DNA of 46,000 nucleotides from Mesostigma viride (taxonomy: Eukaryota; Streptophyta; Mesostigmatophyceae; Mesostigmatales; Mesostigmataceae), in NCBI GenBank assembly GCA_009746045.1, contig RPFO01000103.1:1130121-1176120 (forward strand), in the 5' to 3' direction. This document shows, one piece after another, positions 17,703-28,130 of the stretch (position 1 is the stretch's first letter; every line of letters starts with the position of its first letter). The position numbers and the translations under genes were made by a program. The notes under the pieces were generated by a model. The model was given only the letters and a program-made list of their open reading frames with translations, made no database searches and was not told where the DNA came from.

Positions 17703-20700
17703 GTGATGAAGGAGACCACCCCCAAGCCTGTGGGGGCTCCGCGTGTGACCAAGTATGGCATTCATAGCGATTCGGGCCGCGGTGCCCACACCCCTGTAAC
17801 TAGGACCTAGATTAATTAATTAATTAATAGACACGTGACTGCGTCACGTGAGCATAAGCCCTCAGTGGGAGCGGAACATGGGATGGAATGGATGGTATAA
17901 GCTATCTAGGTCCTAGTTACAGGGGTGTGGGCACCGCGGCCCGAATCGCTATGAATGCCATACTTGGTCACACGCGGAGCCCCCACAGGCTTGGGGGTGG
18001 TCTCCTTCATCACTACTTGCCATCTATCCTTGCGCACCATCTGCCTCCATATTACAGACAAACCAGGAGGCTGCCCGGGGGTGAGCCCGTCACGTCTAGT
18101 GTAGCACATGTCCATGCCGAGTCTATCACGAAAAGTCCACGGGTGGCGGCCCTGCCGCGCTCGGCCGGGGGCACGCCAGGTGAGGACATATCGCCCAGGC
18201 TGGGCGGGCTTGGTGCCAGCTAGTCTATCTGATGTATCTACCTGATCTGTGCGGGCCAGGTGCCCGGCTAGGCCCAGGCGCCTGTGCCTAATAATGTGGG
18301 AAACATAGGGCAAATCAGCGTACAAATCCTCATTACTAATGTGCAAACCAAAGGGGATGTTAAGGGCCTTGCGCAGCATCTTGGTGACGGCGCCGTCGAG
18401 TCGTTGCTCCAGCTCCTGCATCAGTGTCCACGTCTCGGCGCCGTAGGTCAGGATCGTCAGAATGACGACCTTGAAGAGGTCACGCTTGACGATCCGGGGT
18501 AGGGCGGGGTTGCTCCACCAGCGGCGGTGGTCATGGAGGTGCGCCCACGCCATGCCGATCCGTGTCGTCATGTCGTCCTCGCAGTCGGGAAGCCAACTGC
18601 CGAGCAGCTTGAAGCGGCCTGAAGTAGGGTAGTTGACCTCGGCATCGTCTAAGAGGCGGAGTGTGGGTGGGGGCCCTGCCATGCCGAGGGCCAGGGCCTC
18701 CGTTTTGGGGCTGATTTCTAGACCAACCGCCCGAGCCTCGAGCGCCAGGCAGTCCAGCCAAAGTTGGGCAGACTCCGGCTTCTCGATGAGCGTGATGTCG
18801 TCGGCATAAATGAGGTCAGCTAGTAAATTCTGCTTGTTAGTCGGCCCCCTTCCCCAAGCTCGTTCGTGATCGCTAGGCCAGGGGCACGGCCTGCAATGCT
18901 AGCAAAGCGAGCACGTGCCTGGCGCATAACATAATCCACTACAATAATAAACAGGTACGGCGACAGGACGCAACCCTGCCAGACGCCGGTCTGCAGTGGG
19001 CAGGGCGGGGTAATGCCGTGTTGAGTGCGCACCGAAGTGGTCGACCCCTCATACAGCGTGCGGATGACGGTAATCAGGGGAGTGGGGACGCGAGCGCGAG
19101 CAAGTACAGCCCATAGAGCGTCCCAGAGGACAGAATCAAAAGCCTTGATGAAGTCGACGAAGATCAGGATGGCGGGAAACTCACCAGGTTGCAGGAGAGC
19201 GATTTCCTCGAAGAGGCGACGCGCGACGAAGATGGCCATGACGGTGTTGCGCCCAGGACGGAAGCCCATTTGACTTTCCCCAAGGTGACAGTCGAGAGCA
19301 GAACGAAGGCGGTTGAGGATCATGCGCATGAACAACTTAAGTGCGGCGCTCTGGATGCAGACTCCTCTGTAGTTGGCGGGGTCGTCAGGGGAACCTTTGT
19401 TTTTGTACAGCATAATACGGTAGCTGTGCTGCCACTCAGGAATCGGCGGCGCGTCGGCAAGCAGGATCCGGTTGCAGACGTCAAGCAGGAACCCCGTGAG
19501 CGCCGTCAGCTTAATCACCGGGGCTGGGAGCTGGTCAGGTCCAACGGCAGCATAGAAGCGGAGTTGCTTGGCGGCGGTGCTCAGCTCGAGCTCGGTGAAC
19601 GGCGGGAGCTCGTTGGGGTGGGCCAGGGGTTCCGTCAGGGCTGGGTACGTGTAGTCCTGCTCAGCGGCGGGCGGCGTGGGCGGCGCAGGGACGTCCGCCG
19701 GTGCTACTGCCAGGCGTGCGGCCGCCAGAGGGCCAAGCGGCGGAGGCGGCGGGGGGGCGCCGAGCAGCCGGGACTGGGAGGAATACCACTGGTCGAGCTG
19801 CTGCTGCGGTGAGCCAGAGAGCGTCCGCGGCGCCGGCTGCGCGCCGCCGGCGGGCCGTTGGGCGTGACGCAGGCGGGTCCAGGCGTACTTGCCGTGCTGG
19901 TCCTTGAGGTGGGCGAAGTACTCGCGGACATGAAGGTCCTCCTGCTCCTTGGTCGCCTGCCGGATGGCCGAGTGGTAATCGGCTTTGAGGCGGGCGTAGC
20001 GGGCGGGGTCGCGGTTGTCGCGCAGGGCTTGCCGGGCCTGGATGACGGCGGGGAGCCGGTGCAGGCTGGTGAAGCGGGGCGGGCGGCGGGGGGGCAGTAG
20101 GGCCCCGGCCGCGGGCAGCTTGTCAGCGAGGTGCCGAAGGGCCGATGCCGGGCCGGCAGCGAACAGCTGGGCGTGGCTGGCCGGGATGTCCAGCGCGTCG
20201 ACGAACGCCTCTGCGGCGCGCTTGTGGGCGCGTTTTTCAGGGAAGTCCTCCAGAGCGTCGTCAGATTTCTCGAGCAACTGAAGTGTGCGCAAATCAGGTG
20301 GTGCCACGTGCTTACGAAAGGGCGAGGGGAATCGCAGGCGGATGCGGGCGGTGACGATGCGATGATCGGAGCGCACCAGGGGGATCACATGCGAGCGAGC
20401 AGCTAGTACAGATCCTTGATGACGCTTGCGCATTACAACATAGTCAATGCAGCGTTCAGTGCCAGTTGGCGAGGTGTGTGTGACCAAAGCATCTGGACTA
20501 TGTGGAAAGCGGGTGTTGGCAGTGACCAAATCGCATGTCGTAAGCAAATCAGCAAAAAGTTCAGTGTTGGCATTGGAGACCGTACCGTTGGGGGCGTGCT
20601 GACATCCGCCAGTACCCGGTGGTAGCGTGGCGTTGGCGTCCAGCAGCAGAGCGAGGTAGTTGCGACCAGGGATGCCGTTCGCCAGGTTCTCCAGCGCTGC

Positions 20701-21664
20701 AAAGAAGTCCTTGCGGTCTTGTTCTGGGTGGCCGGAGTGGGGTGCGTAACCAACGCCCACCGTCAGGGCGTAGGTCGAGTGGCCCTCCATCGAATGAAAA
20801 GTGGCCACGAGGAGCCGAGCGTTGACCAGCTGGGGTTCGCCCATGTGGCGTACGGCGAGCGGGGAGCAGAGGAGACCGACGCCCCCGTTCCCGGTGCCGT
20901 CGCCGCCTCCGTAGTAGAACCGCCAGCCGTCGATGTCGTCAGCAACAAGGGCAGTTGATCCGCGGGCCGATGCAGTGCGCCTGTGTTCTTGGATTCCCAG
21001 GATGGCGATATTATTGTCGATGCAGAAACCAATAAGATTGGAGACTCGATGGCACTGACAGTCGTCACTGCGCAGGCAGTGACAGCGGTCAGCGTCGGGC
21101 TGGAGCGTGCGGGCGTTGAAGGTGGCGATGACCAAGGGCGCGCGTTGACCGAAAAGGGGGGTGCAGGCGGGGGTGGGGGCGGAGATGGAGCAGGGTGGTG
21201 ATGGGGGTGGGGGTGGAGGTGGTGGGGTAGGGGGGGCGGGTTGGGGACTTATGCTTTCAATCACCATTTCGATTCTTCCTGCCAACGCGTCGAGGCGACG
21301 CCGACGGTTGGCTCGGGTGGCCAGGTAGAATGAGTTTGCGTCTGCACGCATAAGAAATGCGTGCAGTCTGAGGAGGTTTCGGAGGCGGCCGCGCGAGGCG
21401 GGGCGAACCTGGCTCACTGCCGACCCGTTGCTCTCTCTCCGACAGCCCGAGGGCTGCGAAGGCAAAGGGGCGGGAAGGGGAGTTAGGCAGATCCCACTGC
21501 TAGAGCCGCGGAGCCGCGGGGCCGCGAGCGTCGTCATTGATAGGAGAGAAGGGTTCGTAGGACCTAGATAGCTTATACCATCCATTCCATCCCATGTTCC
21601 CCTCCCACTGAGGACTTATGCTCACGTGACGCAGTCACGTGTCTATTAATTAATTAATTAATTA
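17703..21664 (-). mobile_element. nested RTE-like LINE with inverted end, 11-bp target duplication
   Basis: The insertion is flanked by ATGCCGACGCC at 17,692-17,702 and 21,665-21,675; removing it restores a continuous older LINE. On the minus strand it reads: an (ATTA)n tract, a 105-bp leader with the palindrome CACGTGAC-TGC-GTCACGTG, one long endonuclease/RT frame, and a 3' end finishing CTAACTAGGACCTAG-like. Left of this, 17,703-17,812 repeats the 3' end in the + direction, followed by (ATTA)n and a + copy of the leader (17,813-17,915). The leader joins the inverted 3' end across the shared word CTAGGTCCT. So leader copies face each other at both ends and the 3' end is palindromically duplicated. 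Confidence 0.85.
17906..21585 (-). pseudogene. LINE endonuclease-reverse transcriptase ORF, one frameshift
   Basis: Single ORF of about 1,225 residues starting at ATG 21585. The Pro-rich N-terminus is followed by an apurinic-endonuclease domain: ATFNARTL, ILGIQEHR, LLLDANATL and SDHRIVTARI in order, including the catalytic Glu and the Ser-Asp-His end. Then comes the reverse transcriptase: NYRGVCIQSAALKLF, MGFRPGRNTVMA, FVDFIKAFDSV, TGVWQGCVLSP and YADD. The C-terminus has YGAETWTL and a RRLGLAGHLAR segment as in RTE/BovB-like elements. One slip near 18,825-18,850, just before YADD, splits it. After that the frame is open to the stop at 17,906. Apart from this slip it looks intact, so it is young. 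DNA nicking and target-primed reverse transcription are the expected activities. Confidence 0.9.
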
Positions 21665-22090
21665 ATGCCGACGCCATCACGCTCATTGACCAGCCGGTGT
21701 CTGCTCAACTTTGGCTGGACTGCCTGGCGTTCAAGGCCCGTGCCATAGGTTTAGAGATCAGCCCCAAGACAGAGGCCATGGCTGTCCGCCTCCCGGACGC
21801 CCCCCGTAAGCTCCGCCACCTGGACCACCCCGAGCTGCACTACCCCGACCATTTCAAGCTGCTCGGCAGCCAGCTCCCCGAATGCAACGACGACATGACG
21901 ACCCGGATCAGCCTGTGTGGGGGCAACTACGCGCTGGTGGACCAACCCCGCCCTGCCCCAGATTGTCAAACGCAACATCTTCTCCTGAAGTGTCTCCTGG
22001 CAGGCGTATGCCCCGCTCATTTCCTATGGGGGAGGGAGGTTGGTTGGCTGACATCTACAAATCTGCAACCTCAAGCCGCCTTGGGCTTGC
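21665..22090 (+). mobile_element. decayed RTE-like LINE, 3' part
   Basis: Continues the LINE broken at 17,702: ITLIDQPVSAQLWLDCLAF, GLEISPKTEAMAV, HFKLLGSQLPECNDDMTTRI and then frameshifted remnants of the C-terminal segment to about 22,090. It is diverged from the nested copy, consistent with greater age. Confidence 0.8.
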
Positions 22091-23603
22091 ATTTTCCCCC
22101 GTAATCCACACAACGGAGAGGCCGATGCTCCCATCATCACGAGGGGTCAAACATGCGCCATGTCCTCAACCAGTGTGGTCGAATTTAAGCCAACACCGGG
22201 CAAGGACTGCAAATTCGTGACATGGACAACAGAGCGTAAACCGTTGATGGGAAATGGATGATTGTGTTGTTGATTGTGGTGATGATGGGCCAGGAGGGAT
22301 GAGGGCGCCAAAGTGTCTCCGACTCATGACTCAGCACTTTCCACCTTGCTTTGTTGTCGTCTACATTTCGTCCCCACTTTCATCGCTGAAATACCCGGAT
22401 GTCTTCTTCTTGGGCACCTGGTCATTGTCTCCCATCAAATGCCAAATGCAGGTGGGTGGGCATGTGGCGCGAAACGCAGTTACTTGTAAGAAAGACGGGC
22501 AAAGGCATGCTCACCGATGTCACGCTGTTTTGAACCGCACTGTACAAGCGGTGTAGCCCAGCACATGTAAAAGTGAAGCTATTAAGGCTCTGGATTGAAA
22601 GTATCCATGTTTAATATTTCTGACAGTGGTTAGGTTAAAAAAGAAAGGTAGGGAAAGAAGGGAGGGAAAAAGCGGGCTACGAGGTAGGTGGGGGTCTTGA
22701 GTACGACAACACAGCATAAAGGGCATGGCGCTGCGTCTAGCGATGTTGCAGCTGCAAGTTCAGCCCGGAGCCATGACTCATAAAGGCAGTTTTGGGAGAC
22801 TGTGACGGCCTCTCCCAAAGACTCACTGTGGGCATACCCAGGGCTCACTTAAAACCCCAAAGCGATAGAAACAGAGAGAGAAAAAAGTAGGGGAAAAAAA
22901 AGAATAGAAATAGAGCTAGGGTCCCTCCACGACAATACAGTTTCGTCTATGATAATAATTTCTTATTAAGGTTCTATTAACCGTGGAGATCCAGGGCAAG
23001 CAGACTCTTAATTAAAACAATACAGAGCATACACAGAAGGCCAGCCACATCCCGGCCGCCGGCGCATGGGAACACTTATTGCTTGTCAAAAGACTAGCCT
23101 TGGCTCCTTAAAAAAAAAAAACGCAGGGAGGGTGGGCGGGAAAAGAAAAGAGGCCGACCTTAGCTAGGTGGTGTTGCTTTTGTCTTTTTTGCGTGTCACG
23201 GGGCCTTGGCCCGGACGGCAAATTTTCGCCAAACATGTCTTGTGCCTGAACAAAGCATGCAAATTGGCATTCCATTTGCCAGCGTCTTACGTAAGATTGC
23301 TGGGGCTCTTAGGTCACAAACTGCCCGAGCGAAAAATCTCAGATCTAGGTAATCACTACGCCATAATAAAGAAACCTAGACAGTGGCAAGATTGTATTGC
23401 AAAGTAGCTCTCGCACACCTGGCCAGGAAAACTGGCCGAATTTTGCCACTGCAGATCCACTTCAGGCCGCATCGGCCTCAAAAGGTTTGTCACGTCAACC
23501 CTATAACCTAGCTACAGCGGCTACCCTTCCATCTCAATATAAAGAAACGATGTTCAGAGAATCACGATGACATGCTAACACGATAATACAATACTATAAT
23601 AAT
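22091..23603. other. non-coding, no recognised feature
   Basis: I find no gene, RNA or clear repeat here. Composition is mixed, with several A-runs (22,880, 23,110). Short open frames lack any recognisable protein character. Confidence 0.4.
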
Positions 23604-25932
23604 ATCGGTTTTCTCTGAATATAGTTTAATTAACGCATGCGGGAAAGATAAGGCCGCCATGCCTTGGCCTGGATGTGGAAGGCTGTCTGCGACATGGGCT
23701 GACTAATTCGATTTGTACAAAGGGTTTCCTGCTCGCCCGAATTTTCCTTGGATGACCCGGTTGTTTATAAGGGTCGGTGGTTATTAATTAGCGGTCCGAG
23801 AAAATTAATTGTAGGTTTTATACGACTTCACTTGCAAAGATTCGTGTTTGGTTGCACCAGCTGAGGTTAGGTGGGGACCTGTAGGGTCGGCTGGTTGCTT
23901 ACCGAATCTTTGGCTGATTTGGGTTATTTAGTGAGTCGTGATTAATTATTGTAAAGTGGATTCGGACCGGCCCAAGGGGTCGATGGGCGCGTTTTATGTT
24001 TGTTAGTCTTGGGAACCTTGTACAACTACCTGTACGGTTAACGCACTAGCCTGGGGGTGCGTGGCCACGCTGTTTGTAGTGGCGTTTTCAGCACTGTTCA
24101 GGCCGGTGTGTGACGCATGCCGGTGTTAATTCATTTAGGATGATGTCAGCTTGTGTGTCGGCGGGCCATGCCTTAAGCAAGCTAGGCAGGCAATGATCCG
24201 CAATTGTTTCTTTCACAATGGCGGCAATGGCCGCCTGTGCAAAATTGCACATTCTAGCGCGGGTTGCATCTGTCTTGTAGCCGAGGCAGATGGTGGCACA
24301 ACCGCTAAGTTGTTCGACCAAGCATAGTATAGTTGGTCGTGCAACGGAAAGAAAATTTAAATTTACCCCCATGTCGTTTTCCCCGGCTGCGGGTCTTTTT
24401 GACATGGGCGAAGGATGGGGCGTTACTCCGGCGGTTTGGCCAGCTTCGGCGGAGCTGTTTATAAGTTTCTAAAACAGCTCTAGTGTCACATCGCAGGCTT
24501 GCCACCGTGCGATGGTGCGTGGGACGTGACCTGGATTCAAAAGGTCCCGAACCAGGATCCTGTCAGCAACGACCTTTTTTGTCATAAAATATTTTTTGTG
24601 GCGGCAGGTCAGTTGTCCAGCTGCCCCTGCCGAGGAGGGGTGGTTGGGGACAATAGGAGCCGCGCGAGAGTTGCGCTCCGAAGCTAGAAATTTCCCTATT
24701 GCGAGACTCGAGTTGGGGAGGGCGTCTCAGGGAGGCGAGGCTACGCCAGACCTTTGTCGTTCCTTTTCGTCTCAGCACCTGCTGCGCGGCTCAGTCTATT
24801 ATGGTGTCGTAAAACCTCTTTCCTTTTTGGACGGTTCCGGAATTGCGAAATGCTGGCTCTTTTTGAGGGCTTGCTTTTGGGGTGGTCACCGGCTTGTGTC
24901 GCATTGTAACCAGCGGGCCCCTGCGGGGGTTAATATAGCCTAGCGCGGGCTGAGTCGCCATTTAAGATGTTGCGACACGCTCTTTCGCGCACGGTGGTCA
25001 TGAGTTTAATCGGCGCAATGGGGTTGGCGCCAGGGGGGGGTAATTGGGTGGAGGCTTCTTGCTTCCGCGTGCGGATTGAGAAACCTTAAGGCCACTGTTA
25101 ACTGCTGCATTTGTGGCAGGGCTCCACTTATTGTATTCAATCAAATGCTGGTCTTCTTGGGAGCTGAGTGATCTTAATCGGTTTTCTCTGAATATAGTTT
25201 AATTAACGCATGCGGGAAAGATAAGGCCGCCATGCCTTGGCCTGGATGTGGAAGGCTGTCTGCGACATGGGCTGACTAATTCGATTTGTACAAAGGGTTT
25301 CCTGCTCGCCCGAATTTTCCTTGGATGACCCGGTTGTTTATAAGGGTCGGTGGTTATTAATTAGCGGTCCGAGAAAATTAATTGTAGGTTTTATACGACT
25401 TCACTTGCAAAGATTCGTGTTTGGTTGCACCAGCTGAGGTTAGGTGGGGACCTGTAGGGTCGGCTGGTTGCTTACCGAATCTTTGGCTGATTTGGGTTAT
25501 TTAGTGAGTCGTGATTAATTATTGTAAAGTGGATTCGGACCGGCCCAAGGGGTCGATGGGCGCGTTTTATGTTTGTTAGTCTTGGGAACCTTGTACAACT
25601 ACCTGTACGGTTAACGCACTAGCCTGGGGGTGCGTGGCCACGCTGTTTGTAGTGGCGTTTTCAGCACTGTTCAGGCCGGTGTGTGACGCATGCCGGTGTT
25701 AATTCATTTAGGATGATGTCAGCTTGTGTGTCGGCGGGCCATGCCTTAAGCAAGCTAGGCAGGCAATGATCCGCAATTGTTTCTTTCCCCTCCCTCCCAC
25801 CCTGGAGGCTTCTTGCTTCCGCGTGCGGATTGAGAAACCTTAAGGCCACTGTTAACTGCTGCATTTGTGGCAGGGCTCCACTTATTGTATTCAATCAAAT
25901 GCTGGTCTTCTTGGGAGCTGAGTGATCTTAAT
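23604..25932. repeat. 1.57-kb tandem duplication, second copy internally deleted
   Basis: A 611-bp block at 23,604-24,214 recurs at 25,177-25,787, and a 130-bp block at 25,049-25,178 recurs at 25,803-25,932; by eye both pairs look identical. The order is A-U-B-A-(15 nt)-B: a tandem copy of a 1,573-bp unit in which the 834-bp middle (24,215-25,048) has been lost from the second copy. The first unit contains a minus-strand open stretch (about 24,088-24,505) with some protein-like composition but no recognisable domain. Confidence 0.85.
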
Positions 25933-26407
25933 GATAATATGATTATGGTTCCCAACAGCCATGCATCATTCAGCCATCTTGAGAACCATGAAGTTGCCTC
26001 CACGCGCGTTGCCTCGTGCACCCGCATTCAAAAGCACATACCCGTACATTAGGCTTGCTGCTGCTGGGTTGAGAGGAGGGTGCGGATGCCCTGTACATAC
26101 AAACAGGGACATGTAGCATGCAGTTTTCCACGTTGTATGCACATCAGTCCCACAGCTGGCATCATCGGATGCATCATTGTGCGCCGATGGAAGTTTGGAC
26201 TGATCAAGTATCCTATCAAAGGCCATCTAACCTAGTGAGAAGCAACTAGCTGCTGCGACTCACGCATGACGTGGAAATTCCCCCCTGGACGTCGAATAGA
26301 TGCGTGTCCTAAACAAGTATTAATAATTCTAATAATGTTAATAATAGAATTTAATAATACATGCGTTTCCTAAACAAGGCATCTGCTCAGGGTGACACCA
26401 CCAATTG
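25933..26407. other. non-coding, AT-rich stretch
   Basis: No gene seen. An AT-rich run of AATAAT words at 26,318-26,360 is bracketed by two copies of a TGCGT-x-TCCTAAACAAG word (26,300 and 26,362). Confidence 0.4.
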
Positions 26408-27600
26408 TAGGGTTGGGTCGGTTACCGGGGAGTAACGGAGGGGTCGGTTACCGGAACCGGTTACCGGTAGTACCGATACCGGTAACGGACGGCCTCCCCG
26501 GTAACGGTACCGGTACCGAAGGCCATCCTCGGTAACCGAGGTACTCTACCGCTCGGTTACCGTTACTTTGGCGGTGCGCCAAGTGCCAACAGCCAGCCCG
26601 GCAAGGATTTCATCAGTCTTTCAGACAGCAATATGGTACCGGTAACCGGTGACCGATGGTAATCGGTACAGTTAGTCTCCATGCTTGTAAGTCTCAAAGG
26701 CATTGTGAATACAACGTATGAATAAGCCTTGTAAACCTACGTTGGTATGTGAATATAAATACCACGTGGGCTATGCAGATAGGAATGCTAGTCGAGTCGC
26801 ATACGTTTCCCTAGGTAGGTACTTTGGGTACTGGGGTACGTGACAGATGTCAGTACCCAGTATACGTAGTGTCCTGTCATTGGACGGTACTAGAGTATCC
26901 TAGATAGGGACCGTACTGCAGCGTGCATTGATCTGTGATCACACGATGCAGTGACTAGACTGCTACCTGTCATCGTGCGGCCTCGGGCCAACGGTCTGCA
27001 CCCAACGATCACTGGCGGCGCGGCCAGTGAGAGCAACGTTGATAAAGGGTAAACCTATTTTCTAATGAACCAAGCAATTCATTGCTCACAGCTCTCAGTG
27101 CTCTCAAGCATTATACTACGTCGTTCATTCCCATTTCCTAACTGGTACCGGTAACCAATGGGAACGAGTACTACTAGCACATTAGCACTGGACTTTTAGC
27201 CGGCCTTCACTGGTTCGGCATGCCTTTGGGTACCGGTACCGGTAACGGACGGTAAACGGTACCGGTTCCGATCGCCTGGCCCGGAAACCGATACCGGTAC
27301 AGTCATTCACGCCTTAAGTTGGGTTGGCTTAAGTTGTGTTCACGCCTTAAGTTGGGTCAAATAGGGTTTCGGCATTCCAAGTTCAAAGTAGTTCAGAATA
27401 GTATGTTTTAGTATCTTTAGTTCAAAATAGTAGACTTTAGTAGAATCATTCACGCCTTAAGTTGGGTTCACGCCTTAAGTTGGGTTGACCCCCTCAAAAA
27501 CCTCGAACCCAACTTAAGGCGTGAATGACTGTACAGGTAGCCGAGGTCAAGTACCGGTTCCGGTACCGATGGGCTAAAACCGGTAACCGACCCAACCCTA
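26408..27600. mobile_element. 1.19-kb terminal-inverted-repeat element (non-autonomous DNA transposon)
   Basis: Perfect 21-bp terminal inverted repeats at 26,408-26,428 and 27,580-27,600, beginning TAGGGTTGGG. Inside, both ends are packed with GGTACCGGTAACCGG-type palindromes. There is no transposase frame. The TIR start and internal style resemble non-autonomous hAT-like elements. Flanking bases do not give a clean target duplication, so the superfamily is uncertain. Confidence 0.75.
27300..27531. mobile_element. 232-bp TA-flanked MITE nested in the larger element
   Basis: Perfect inverted ends (starting CAGTCATTCACGCCTTAAG, at least 26 bp) at 27,300-27,325 and 27,506-27,531, flanked on both sides by TA. 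This fits a Tc1/mariner-type MITE. The terminal TTCACGCCTTAAGTTGGG word is repeated internally near 27,341, 27,449 and 27,467. It interrupts the GGTACCGG-rich element. Confidence 0.8.
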
Positions 27601-28130
27601 GCCAATGGGATGTCAGACGCCCTTAAGAAATTTCATTTCGTCGCGCACTTTCATCGTGCACTTTCATAATACACTTTTACGCGTGTACTGGCTGACAGCC
27701 ATGCACAGCACCGCACTGTCATCATGACGGCTAGTCCCACAAACACACTACCAATCTGATTTCTGGCCTGCGCTGGTTGCCTCCTTGATCTTACCAATAT
27801 GGCTTTGTCGCATGATGATCTCGACGACTAACACCAACCAACATTCACAATTAATATCATGGGTGCAAACCCGAATCTGATCTGGCTGAGGCCTGACTGG
27901 CAGCTCTGATCATGGTGTGCACATCTCAACAGAACACTCCACGACACTTAAAACATTTATTACTGATAGTATGACTGCCTAATAAATCACTAAGGCATTG
28001 AACAAAATAAAAACCCGCAGGAAATCAAAACAAATTAGGGCCAGAAAAGGCCTCGCGCGACGATGCTGGGAAGGATTAACATGACAGTCAAACTAGCTTC
28101 CCTCCCACCAAGATAGAAATTCCACAGAAA
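27601..28130. other. 3' flank of the U11/U12-31K gene, non-coding
   Basis: No coding region recognised. A minus-strand AATAAA (TTTATT at 27,955-27,960) could end the U11/U12-31K transcript. Confidence 0.4.

Noticed and set aside
18820-18850. Stop of the 921-codon LINE frame taken as the true end of its protein.
   Set aside because: The YADD motif and the rest of the reverse transcriptase continue directly in the next frame, so this is a frameshift.
22091-23603. Short open frames as host genes or exons.
   Set aside because: No recognisable domain, splice context or codon pattern.
23604-25787. Direct 611-bp repeats as long terminal repeats of a retrotransposon.
   Set aside because: They do not begin TG and end CA, there is no target duplication, primer site or internal gene, and a second repeat pair shows a simple tandem duplication.
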